From: Ciona intestinalis
Taxonomy: Eukaryota; Chordata; Ascidiacea; Phlebobranchia; Cionidae
Length of the DNA: 64,000 bases
Direction of reading: 5' to 3'
Assembly (NCBI RefSeq): GCF_000224145.3
Contig: NC_020178.2
Location: forward strand, 1,074,986 to 1,138,985
Shown: positions 1 to 9,893 of the stretch, piece by piece
Numbering within the stretch: the first letter of the stretch is position 1
Layout: every line of letters begins with the position of its first letter
Translations under genes and position numbers: made by a program
The notes under the pieces: generated by a model
Databases searched by the model: none
What the model saw: only the letters and a program-made list of their open reading frames with translations
What the model was told of the DNA's origin: nothing

Positions 1-798
1 TCATACACCTCATGTCCGCTTATGAGTTACCACGTATATCTAACTTTGTGAATGATAGTCAGTTTTGCTGACTTAGTTAAATAAATGAATGGATGTAACC
101 AATTTATCTTCGCGTGGCGGGGCAATTAAATACTGTCGTTATAACACGGGTGTTCTGTTTCATACACCTCATGTCCGCTTATGAGTTACCACGTATATCT
201 AACTTTGTGAATGATAGTCAGTTTTGCTGACTTAGTTAAATGAATGAATGGATGTAACCAATTTATCTTCACGTGGCGGGGCAATTAAATACTGTCGTTA
301 TAACACGGGTGTTCTGTTTCATACACCTCATGTCCGCTTATGAGTTACCACGTATATCTAACTTTGTGAATGATAGTCAGTTTTGCTGACTTAGTTAAAT
401 GAATGAATGGATGTAACCAATTTATCTTCACGTGGCGGGGCAATTAAATACTGTCGTTATAACACGGGTGTTCTGTTTCATACACCTCATGTCCGCTTAT
501 GAGTTACCACGTATATCTAACTTTGTAAATGATAGTCAGTTTTGCTGACTTAGTTAAATGAATGAATGGATGTAACCAATTTATCTTCGCGTGGCGGGGC
601 AATTAAATACTGTCGTTATAACACGGGTGTTCTGTTTCATACACCTCATGTCCGCTTATGAGTTACCACGTATATCTAACTTTGTAAATGATAGTCAGTT
701 TTGCTGACTTAGTTAAATGAATGAATGAATGTAACCAATTTATCTTCGCGTGGCGGGGCAATTAAATACTGTCGTTATAACACGGGTGTTCTGTTTCA
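1..798. repeat. 159-bp tandem array (5 copies)
   Basis: Five head-to-tail copies start at 1, 160, 319, 478 and 637, each step exactly 159 bp, and the array stops at about 798. Copies differ by only a few substitutions, so the array is young or homogenised. Each unit contains the stretch GTTATAACACGGGTGTTCTG followed by CATACACCTC, which is also the body of the dispersed SINE seen throughout the window, plus a private TTTTGCTGACTTAG segment. Residual SINE tail (CTGTAACCTCTAAG) follows at 805-825. The left end is cut by the window edge. Confidence 0.97.
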
Positions 799-2037
799 CA
801 GCTTTAAACCTGTAACCTCTAAGTTAAAAGACAGGTCGCATGTAAAAGTATAGTGTGAGAAACAGTAAGGTTATACAACTTTTTATTCTTTTCCGAAAAT
901 TGAAATATGACTCCATACAGAATAGAATCGCAACGGTTTACAGATTTGAATTGTAATTGGTATTATATTTTAAAGAGTTATCAGATTACGGACGCGTATT
1001 TTTACATACAATTGCAGTTCGTAAATTCGACGGATATATTCAAATTCGCTTTTGTTCTGTGAACTCGTGATTGAAAAAATGTTTGGGAATATAAAGTCCA
1101 TGTTTTTATTCTCTTTTATCGTCCCGTTAGGAAACCATTTTTATATAATTTTATAGCCGCATCCTGACGATCCTAAATGAGCGCTATTAGTTGTTAAAAA
1201 CACGATTAGAAAATATGGGATATTATGTGCTAACGGCGTTCCATCTTACCCCACAGTACTTTATAAAGCAGGTATCCAATGTTATTTAATAGCCCATCTG
1301 CAAAGTGGGGTTGTTTTAGACGTAAATGACTCGTATACCATAGTTGTTCGGTACCAGTTATAGCTTATTGCCATTAAAAGTTTAAAGAGGCATACTCGAT
1401 TCAAAGTGGGACACGTAACAATGCCTATTGTGGCGTAAGAACGGGATAGTGAAGTGCCCTTGTATTCGTAACAATGAGAACAAACAATTAAGACAGTACT
1501 GTTTGTTGTTTGGCCGCGCTTTTGTTTCAGTTTTAGGAATTTCTCACAAATACCGCGACGCTTTGAATTTAATACCAAAGTATGCGTATTCTGGTCCAAG
1601 GTAAATACGTAACCTACTAAACATACGTTTTGTACTGTGGGATAAATGAATATTGTTAGAACATAATATCATATATTTCCTAATCGTGCTTTAACAATCA
1701 ACAAAGATATTTTTGAGTTATGGGGATACGGTTTATAATTCTGTACAAAATAACGATCGGCAAATGCACTGCGTTCTCTTACAAAATCAATAGTGAGACG
1801 TAGTGCGATTAGATTAGGGTTAAAATCGATGCATTTGGTTCTAATTGAAGAACCCTGTGTTGCGTATCCAATATAATGTTCTTAAAACGTCAACAAGCTT
1901 GTTAGAGAGCTTATTACATGTCGCTCTAATGCATGCGTTATGGAAAAGTGATGAAATATATTCAATATTTCGCACAAGTAGGAATATATCGTCTGGCGTA
2001 TAACAAGCACGGCTACTCGGTAGTGCTGAGCATGAGG
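799..2037. other. Intergenic, MITE remnants only
   Basis: No convincing exon was found. About 1190-1275 and 1625-1745 are pieces of the GTCCCATCTTCCCC-type MITE family. Open frames of 69-105 codons here run through MITE and satellite sequence, lack splice context and match no family I recognise. The missing N-terminal exon of the downstream GT31 gene could lie here or further left, but I could not identify it. Confidence 0.6.
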
Positions 2038-2413
2038 TGTATTCATACACCTCATGCTCACTGTCGAGTTATAACATGGGTGTCTTCTTATACACCAGAC
2101 ACACATGGTATATTCATACACCTTATGCTCACTGTCAAGTTATAACATGGGTGTTTTCTTATACACCAGACACACATGGTATATTCATACACCTCATGTT
2201 CACTGTCAAGTTATAACATGGGTGTTTTCTTATACACCAGACACACATGGTATATTCATACACCTCATGTTCACTGTTGAGTTATAACATGGGTGTTTTC
2301 TTATACACCAGACACACATAGTGTATTCATACACCTCATGTTCACTGTTGAGTTATAACATGGGTTTCTTCTTATACAACAGACACATGGTGTATAAGAA
2401 GACACCCATGTTA
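2038..2413 (+). repeat. 71-bp satellite array
   Basis: Four to five units with 71-bp spacing (for example 2103 to 2174) read CATACACCTCATGCTCACTG, then GTTATAACATGGGTGTCTTC, then TTATACACCAGACACACATG. The array ends in a partial unit in inverted orientation: 2356-2378 and 2391-2413 form a 23-bp inverted repeat with one mismatch. The 71-bp period is not a multiple of three, so the open frames crossing it are by-products. The array lies just upstream of a GT31 exon. Confidence 0.92.
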
Positions 2414-2502
2414 CAACTATAATTATTGGGAATTAGATATATATATAACAGACAAACTAAACAACCGTAAACTAAAACCAATTCAAAATCCTTGCATTAC
2501 AG

Positions 2503-3645
2503 AAAGCAATTGGACCTTGGTGACTTTTATCAAATCTAAAGCTGACAATTTTAAACGAAGAGAGCTCATGCGACGCACCTGGCCATCCATAAACTATTTA
2601 AACGGGGGGCGATTTGAGACAGTGTATTTGATGGGAAAGACGTATGACCCGGCCACAACAGCGTTGCTGGATGAAGAACAAGACAGATATGGTGATATCT
2701 TACAGTTTGATGGACCAGACGATTACGAGTAAGTGTTATGGCTTTTATTGTAGTTTAGGTGAAGGTTTATTATATATATACTACCATAGTTAAATATATA
2801 TAAAGCCACAATGTATACCCATGTTATAACTTGACGATGAGCATGAGGTGTATATAAATACACCATGTGTATCTGGTGTGCAAGAAGACATCCGTGTTAT
2901 AACTTGACAGTGAGCATGAGATGTACGAATAGGCATGTTCGTCTGGTGTATTAGTTGCTGTTAATGTCTTGCCCATACGGCCACAATGGTAACAGTGTCA
3001 ACCCATGACGACCTAGGCGCGCTAATATAAATAAGTAATCAAGCATCCACATTTTATTACAGCAATATGCCACACAAGGTGTTATCTGGTATGGAGTGGG
3101 CGACTTTTAACTTGGACAAGGACTTCTTATACGCATCTGCTGACGATGACTTTCTAGTAAACTTAGAAGTACTTGTAGAAAACGTTACCGCTATTCTGAA
3201 CCTCACGAAATGGGAAGCAGTCAGAAATGCAAGCAACTTGTACGACTATCGAGAAAGAGTCCCTCTGATGTGTATGTTTGTGAAAGGAGACGCAGAGCAG
3301 CCTATGCGGGTACGTGGGTTAAAATGGTATGTTTCATATGATGAGTACAGACCGGTGCTGTATCCACCCTACTGCCATGGCGGGCTATACGTAACTTCAG
3401 TTCCCGTAGCTACGAGGTTATGGAACGAGTCCAGAACTGCTCCAATGCTGCGCTTAGACGATGTGTGGATTACTGGGATTTTAAGGCGGAGAATGAATTT
3501 TTCTGACGACTTGGTGTACCGTATGCCTAAGCTAGCCAAGCACTTCGGTACTGTGAACGAAAGAGTCATGAAAACTATGAGTAATGAATGGGAAACTATG
3601 TATACTGGGTTTTCTAATGAATCTTTATGTACGTGTGTGTTATGA
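2503..3645 (+). CDS. Beta-1,3-galactosyltransferase-like (GT31), partial
   Basis: Two exons are seen, 2503-2728 (donor GTAAGT) and 3063-3645, joined in phase to give about 269 residues ending CTCVL and a TGA. Seen: a VTFIKSKADNFKRRELMRRT block matching the family pattern T-S-x-P-x-N-F-x-R-R-x-x-I-R-x-T-W; EEQDRYGDILQFDGPDDY matching the D-F-x-D-x-Y block; ADDDFLVN, the acidic DxD-type metal and UDP-sugar site; and LDDVWITGIL, equivalent to the E-D-V-x-x-G motif. Known: family enzymes are type II Golgi membrane proteins transferring Gal or GlcNAc in beta-1,3 linkage. The N-terminal cytoplasmic tail, membrane anchor and start codon are not found, so the 5' end is open. The exact acceptor specificity cannot be told. 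Neighbour on the right is convergent. Confidence 0.82.
2810..2960 (-). repeat. Decayed 71-bp satellite units in GT31 intron
   Basis: About two diverged units in reverse orientation (CCATGTTATAACTTGAC, GAGCATGAGGTGTAT, CACCATGTGTATCTGGTGTG) sit in the intron between the two GT31 exons. They are followed at 2960-3010 by a SINE-tail fragment (GTCTTGCCCATACGGCCACA). Confidence 0.75.
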
Positions 3646-4447
3646 CGCGTAAAGTGATGATTTTTTAAGCTGTCGGGGTGGCCTTTTCGCTAAAGGCCTA
3701 CTGCGCGAAGCGATAGAGAGCATTGGAGCTTTTTACTGCAAAGAAAAGCAATGTGTTGGGTGCAGTATTGGGCATATAGTAGGTTGGGATACGATGATAC
3801 TTATTCGAATATTTTGTGCCCCATTTGGTAGCTTACAAAAAGTATTTACAGATTTATAAAACCGTAGCCTCACGAGTATGATATAGCGCTGTTAATTGTT
3901 TAAAACACGATGGAACATTGTATGCTAATGGTGTCCATCTTAAACCACAGTACTATACTGGGAGCATTATTGAACTTTTAGTCGATATACTAAGTTATAC
4001 CTCTTGACTCCATCTGTTTTAAAGCTTCATGTTTTTGATCGTTATAAAGTGGTGCAATTTCGTCTTGATGTCTTCTTCTTATTATGTGCTATCTTGCTAA
4101 CATTAGATAAATTATGTCCGTTCTCGCAAGATACACATTGCTGCGTGTCGTTTTATAGTAAAATCGTAAAAACAAATTATTTTTCTTCTAAATTCCAAAG
4201 TTACAAAAGTTATACCTGTAATTTGAAACAAAATTCCACGTTTTTCAGAAGCGACTGAACCGGTTTAAACCGGTATAAAGCGACCTTAACTCGTCACAGC
4301 CCGCTTTTCGTTAAAGTCAAGTAAAAAAAGAATTTTTATATTTTAGAACCTTGTTTTGGCCCAACGACAACTTCATAACGAATCATAACAAACATATTAA
4401 GAACCAGTTTAAACAGGTTTAAACCTGTACAAAGACATGACCAACGT
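3646..4447. other. Convergent 3' intergenic region with one MITE
   Basis: The 3' flanks of two convergent genes. About 3776-3960 is a full-length but diverged copy of the recurrent MITE (AGGTTGGGATACGATG at the left; GTGTCCATCTTAAACCACAG at the right). 4255-4440 has several copies of the short motif CGGTTTAAACCGG / GGTTTAAACCTG, a small palindromic repeat of unknown nature. No gene is seen. Confidence 0.6.
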
Positions 4448-6104
4448 TTAGAATTGGAACTCGTTTAGATATAGCTTCTCAAGCCCATTCTTTGATTTTG
4501 TACCACATCCTAAGTCAGCTTTGCCGTCCCCATTAGCATCAAATACATAAGTCATCTTATCCTCACCCTTGCATTCTGGTATATCCCCAGTCCAAGATAT
4601 CTCATCCGGGTATGCCTCACCGTCGAATAAGACCACGTTCGTTTTACTAAGTATGCGGGTATTTGTATATAGCAAGTCGGGGTGAGATGGGACATGTTTC
4701 AGTAGGGGAAGATGGCTCGTGTTTTCACCCACTTTTATCGCCTCATTTGGTAGTAAACAGTAAATGTTTACAGAATTTTATTACCGTATCATCACGACTC
4801 ATTTAAAAGTCAAAGATATTTTAGAGTCGTGAGGAAACAGTTATATAGTTCTGTAAATATTCTTTGTTTACTACTCCTAATTGGATGATAAAAGAGCTTG
4901 AAAACATAACTATCTTACACCAGCCTATTAAACAATAAAAAGAAGACCTTTGTATAGTTTTATCAAGTTCTATCCAGTCGCTTTTCTATGCATATAGTCA
5001 TCCTACTTTCTGGTCACTTATACACTTATGCCTATAGCTTACCCAGACACAGGATCATAGCAGAAAAGATCATCATAACCATCGTTATCGAAGTCAGCAA
5101 GGTATCGATGGCTGCCTGATTGGAATGCGCATCTAGGTGTATGGCCTTCCCAATACACACGGTTAAAGCGGTTGTTCGCAGCCAAGTAAATGCGTCTAAA
5201 ATATTACAATGGTTTTAGATTGGGGCGGAATGTCTGCGACAATGAATGCTACTTATTTATCCTCGCATGGCGGGGCAATGACATTTGTTATAACACAGGT
5301 GTTCTGTTTTATACACATCGTGCCTGCCTACCAGTACCATATATTTTTGGGTTTTATGTATGGCTGACAGTTTGGACAACCCATTAATGACCAAGGGTAC
5401 ATAGGCCCACAATGGTAGCAGCGACGAGTCTTTAACAGGTATAAACTCTAGTTTAAAATAACTGCACTACAGTCCTTAGCCACTATGGGCGTCATTATTA
5501 AACCAGTCTAAACCAGTAAGAACCGCTTACACCCAACCGTCGTCGTAGGAACAAAGCAAATCCATGTTCTTATCGCCGTTAAAGTTTCCGGCAGAAATCA
5601 TCCCGTTTTGGCAGATTCTCTTGCTTATTTTGGTAGGAGGTCCAGGAAACATTACATCTAGACTTACTGGAGAATAGAAAAACAGGGAAAATGTCATTTT
5701 TTGTAAGTAATGTATGTTGAACGTAGCTTTTATAAAAGATAAATACGTACTTTTAAGTATATATAAACATACTGTTCTACATATGAGTGAAGTGCTTGGT
5801 CCTACAGTGAAGCACGTTTTTTTAACTAGAGTTGGGCCATTACATTACTTTATATATGCTGCCGGTATTGCGGTATATATACTACAGGCATGGATAACAT
5901 AGCAAATTATATAAAACAAAGTAAAGTAACGTAAAAGTGGTACCTGTTTCTGCTATAGGACACAGGGCCACCAGAAACACACCAAAAAACACCAGCTTGA
6001 AAATTTCTGAAATTACAACATTATTAATTGTTTAAATACGAATAAAATACAGGTTGGTAGTTTAAACACATACCTGTCTTCGCGTGAGCTCTATGGGCCT
6101 TCAT
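4448..6104 (-). CDS. Small secreted FG-GAP/VCBS-repeat protein
   Basis: Five exons in transcription order: 6104-6074, 6006-5944, 5666-5531, 5195-5043, 4646-4448; all junctions are GT/AG and phases agree, giving 193 residues. Residues about 15-29 (LVFFGVFLVALCPIA) form a signal peptide after a basic N-terminus. Three repeats follow, each with a Ca-loop-like core and a trailing Cys: GNFNGDKNMDLLC, LADFDNDGYDDLFC and FDANGDGKADLGC. Such D-x-N-x-D-G-x-x-D-L motifs are typical of FG-GAP/VCBS repeats of integrin-alpha-like beta-propellers and of secreted lectin-like proteins. Only three repeats are present, too few for a closed seven-bladed propeller, so it may oligomerise (inference). No enzyme domain is seen. 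Its start codon faces SUGT1 across 711 bp. Confidence 0.8.
5250..5450 (-). repeat. tRNA-headed SINE copy in FG-GAP gene intron
   Basis: Shows the shared body of the family: CCTCGCATGGCGGGGCAATG, GTTATAACACAGGTGTTCTG, TGTATGGCTGACAGTTTGG, then CCCACAATGGTAGCAGCGAC. In full copies elsewhere this last block adjoins a tRNA-like head with a GGTTC-type B box on the opposite strand, so this copy reads on the minus strand. Confidence 0.75.
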
Positions 6105-6815
6105 TTTCAATAAATATAGGTATGCAAATGCAAAAAAAGACCATTTTTTTCTGAAATTTCAAAACGAACTGATTTTCCAAAACTTTTTTCTAACTTATAA
6201 TTGTACCTGTTACGTAATAAACATTTTGATCGAATTTGGTCACTGTACGTATTTGGGGAGCGATTAAGTTGCCAATACAGAACTAAAACACTATTTGATT
6301 AAATTGGATTACAAAACATCCTAAACTTATTAGAAAGTTCGCTAACATCAACTTTTTACTTCTGGAATTCAAACGTTGGCGCGGTATTGTGACGTCACAA
6401 TGGCGGACGGCATTTTCCCGCGCTTTTACGTATAAAAGCTTGTTTATTGTTTTTAATGTAAGTAACTTTTATTTTTTAACAAATTGCACCTTATTTTGGG
6501 TAAAAATAGCCACAAGACATTAAACTAACCCTTTCTGCATTAAATATTCCGATTTATTAAATTCCACAGCCTCGATCTTATCTCTTTTAGACGAACTTTG
6601 ATTGTTTACATCCAGCAAAATTCTAGTACATTCTTCGTAGTTCAACGTGCGAATTTTAAATTTTCCCAATTTCAACACGTTTTTAGATCTAAAAGTTGCT
6701 TGCAGGTTATAAATTTGCACCAGTTATAAGATTTCAAGTGTGTATTTTTAATAAATTTTGAGTTCAACTCAGTACATACGTTAATATAATCCATTTGACT
6801 GACTTTTGTTGGAAA
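6105..6815. promoter_or_regulatory. Divergent promoter region FG-GAP / SUGT1
   Basis: 711 bp separate the start codons of two divergent genes. A CRE/ATF-type palindrome TGACGTCA lies at about 6390 (GTGACGTCACAATGG), and three more GACGTCA cores lie at 6818-6855 within the first codons of SUGT1. No TATA box is evident. The cluster suggests a bZIP-responsive promoter, but this is inferred from the motif only. Confidence 0.45.
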
Positions 6816-9800
6816 ATGACGTCAAACGGTGACGTCACTCAATCTCCTGACGTCACGACTGCCCAACCAACAGTAATGAAAGCGGAAGTGCCAAGGTATA
6901 AATAATTATGACATTTCTGACATAATTTTGTATTTCTCTTACTATATAATACGCCATACATTTATCCAGGTATGACTGGTATCAAACTGACAGCCAAGTG
7001 GTCGTCAGTGTTCTCGTGAAGAAAACCAAGAAAGAAAACGTTAATGTTGAATATAGTGAGAACCATGTATGGTCACTTGTGTTAAATTTTACTTATAATG
7101 AGTATACATAGTGTTTTAGTAAATTTAGGGAATATGATATTAAATTGGATTTGGCATCTTGAAATCTTTTGGGTTCCTTTTAAATTCATTAAATTGTCAA
7201 TCATACATCCCCAAAAAATCCAAAAATAATCATCTTCATCGATCAAGTTATATATGTCGTGACTCGTACGTGGGCACGAGGTGTATGAAACAGATCACCC
7301 ATGTTATAACGATTGTCATTGCCCCACCGTGCGAAGATAAACAAGTTACATACGTGGTAACTCTAACTCGTAGGCTGGCACGAGGTGTATGAAACGGAAC
7401 TCCGTTATATAATGAATAAGATTTATTTATTCAAAATCCAGCAACTAAACTAAATAAGTTCTCTTTGCAGGCTGTTGTGCTATCAAATTTTTATTTGTTA
7501 TTTTCACAACAGCTAGATGTCACCATTGAGCCAACCCCGGAACAACCAAAACAATATCATCTAAGTTTAAACCTTTCGCATCCTGTGGTCGCACACAAAT
7601 GCCAGACCAAGCATTATGCAACGAAAATTGAATGTAAAATGACTAAGAGTGAACTTTTACGCTGGGCTGGAATAGAAGGTGACACAGATACTATAAAGCC
7701 AGCAGGTGACTTGAGATTTGTGATACTTATGTTTACTTATGTTTATGTGTTGCTATTTTGTGTTGTTTATATGCATAAGGTTGTTTTAATTTTGAATGCA
7801 AAATCTGGGGTGATATTGTTAAAATGCAGTCACACTCATAGTTGTTAAACATTGGGAACCTAATTGATTAATGTGGTGAATGCAATATACTTTGGCTCTG
7901 CTTGTTTGTACAGACACCTAACAGCAGGGTAAAGCTGGGGTGACATTGTTAAAATACAGTTACACTCATAGTTGTTAAACATTGGGAACCTCATTGATTA
8001 ATGTGGTGAATGCAATATACTTTGGCTCTGCTTGTTTGTACAGACACCTAACAGCAGGGTAAAGCTGGGGTGACATTGTTAAAATACAGTTACACTCATA
8101 GTTGTCAAACATAGGGAACCTCATTGATTAATGTGGTGAATGCAAAATACTTTGGTTCTACTTTTTTGAATTTGGCATAGAAACGAATGTGCCAATCTAA
8201 TATAAAATAGCTCATATACTTTTACTTTATAGTTATAGCAGCGGCAAGTCCTACACCAGATGTACCAGTGAATAAATATCCATCATCTGCGCATTATACA
8301 AGAGATTGGGACAAGGTAAACAACTTTTATGGCCAATACAGTTCAAGGCATATACAAGCTAGCATAGGCATAAATTAATACAAGTGACTTAAATGGTCAA
8401 TTTGTGTTATGGTACAGTGGTTACCGGTTAGTGCGCCCTGGCCCAGAGATTACGAGTTCAAAGCTCAATGCTGTTACCATTGTGGGCGTATGTGTCTTTG
8501 GGCAAGGCACTTAACAAACATTCCTCCAATCCAGTGGCCCTTTATGTTACAAACTTACACACCCGTGAATGTGAAACGTATTCTCTTAAATCTCATCAAT
8601 TATTTCTCTCACTTTTTCTCCACTCCAATTCAGCTTGTTTGTGACATCAAAGAGGAAGAGAAAAATGAGAAACCTGAAGGAGAAGCTGCATTGAATCAAC
8701 TCTTTCAACAAATATATAAAGATGGGAATGATGAGACAAGGAAGGCAATGAACAAGTCATTTGTAAGTTATAATTACTATGTGTGTGAGTAGACACAAGA
8801 TTTGTCTCACACAGGGTGTATTATTGTATTTATACACCCCATGCTCACTGTCAAGTTATAACATGGGTGTCTTCTTATACACTAGACACACATGATGTAT
8901 TCATACACCTTATGCTCACTGTTGAGTTATAACATGGGTGTCTTCTTATACATCAGACACACATGGTGTATTCATATACCTCATGCTCACTGTCGAGTTA
9001 TAACATGGGTGTCTTCTTATACACCAGACACACATGGTGTATTCATATACCTCATGCTCACTGTCAAGTTATAACATGGGTGTCTTCTTATACACCAGAC
9101 ATACATGGTGTATTGTATTCATACACCTCATGCTCACTGTCAAGTTATAACATGGGTGTCTTCCTATACACCAGACGGCAGACACACATGGTGTATTCAT
9201 ACACCTCATGCTCACTGTTCAGTTATAACATGGGTGTCATCTTATACATCAGACACACATAGTGTATTCATACACCTCATGCTCACTATCGAGTTATAAC
9301 ATGGGTGTCTTCTTATACACCAGACACACATGATGTATTCATACACCTCATGCTCACTATCAAGTTATAACATGGGTGTCTTCTTATACACCAGACATAC
9401 ATGGTGCATTCATACACCTCATGCCCACAGTTCAGTTATAGGTCTAATTGCTCTAATCAAACCCTTACCAGGTGTTATAACTAATCAGGTCTCCAATAAA
9501 AAACTGCTAGGAAACCCAATATCTATTATAACAATACTGAATTATAGTATTGGGATAGGGTGGTCCATGTTTTATTATTAGAACACCTATGTTATAACGA
9601 CTATCGTTGCCACACCATGCAAGGATAAATAAGTTACACTCTGATTCACCCACAAAGTTACATACATGGTAACTCATAAACAGGCACGAAAAATATGAAA
9701 TAAAAGTTATAGAACAACCATGTTATAACGACTGTCATTGCCCAAAAATAAACAAGTTACATTCATTCATTTAATTATGTTACAGATGGAGTCAGGTGGA

Positions 9801-9893
9801 ACAGTACTTAGCACAAATTGGAATGAGATCCAGCAAGGCCAGGTTGAAGTTAAACCACCAGATGGGATGGAGTTTAAAAAATATGAGCAATAA
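6816..9893 (+). CDS. SUGT1: SGT1/SUGT1 co-chaperone (CS + SGS, no TPR)
   Basis: Six exons: 6816-6895, 6970-7066, 7513-7705, 8233-8315, 8634-8762, 9786-9893; phases agree and give 229 residues. Residues about 26-115 form the CS (p23-like) domain: [52 protein letters not shown]. Residues about 130-229 form the SGS domain: [13 protein letters not shown], then [38 protein letters not shown] and a [12 protein letters not shown] end. SGT1 bridges HSP90 to client complexes (kinetochore assembly, SCF ubiquitin ligase, NLR receptors). The human protein starts with a TPR domain; here the ATG lies about 24 codons before the CS domain, and the divergent neighbour starts 711 bp upstream, so a TPR-less form seems genuine. 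Exon 4 could also begin at 8239 (two residues fewer). The introns hold 71-bp and 130-bp arrays. Confidence 0.92.
7806..8160 (+). repeat. 130-bp tandem unit, about 2.7 copies
   Basis: Units beginning CTGGGGTGACATTGTTAAAA at 7806, 7936 and 8066 repeat at exactly 130 bp. The unit continues TTACACTCATAGTTGT, AACCTCATTGATTAATGTGG and TTTGGCTCTGCTTGTTTGTA. The array lies in SUGT1 intron 3. The same unit recurs singly or in tandem at 38845, 42920, 50735, 54010, 57560, 62455 and 63360. Confidence 0.95.
8400..8530 (+). repeat. SINE head fragment in SUGT1 intron 4
   Basis: GGTACAGTGGTTACCGGTTA resembles a Pol III A box, and ATTACGAGTTCAAAGCTC resembles a B box. They are followed by CTGTTACCATTGTGGGCGTA and TGTCTTTGGGCAAGGCACTT, the conserved block of the window's SINE family. 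The 3' body is missing, so the copy is truncated. Confidence 0.7.
8815..9440 (+). repeat. 71-bp satellite array (about 9 units)
   Basis: Units recur at 71-bp steps (8890, 8961, 9032 and onward), with two small insertions near 9105 and 9175. Each carries an 8-bp hairpin, ATACACCA / TGGTGTAT around GACACACA, and a second imperfect one, ACACCTCATG / CATGGGTGT. The array sits in SUGT1 intron 5. Apparent peptides such as VYSYTSCSL are frame-shifted copies of the repeat. Confidence 0.95.

Noticed and set aside
1-798. CRISPR-like regular spacing
   Set aside because: The units are 159 bp and repeated along their whole length without unique spacers, and the genome is eukaryotic.
1841-2287. Overlapping open frames on both strands (peptides rich in SYTSCSL or HTPHAH)
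   Set aside because: They are translations of the 71-bp satellite in different frames; the period is not a multiple of three. The same holds for frames at 8892-9581, 35103-35321, 50015-50290 and 58023-58214.
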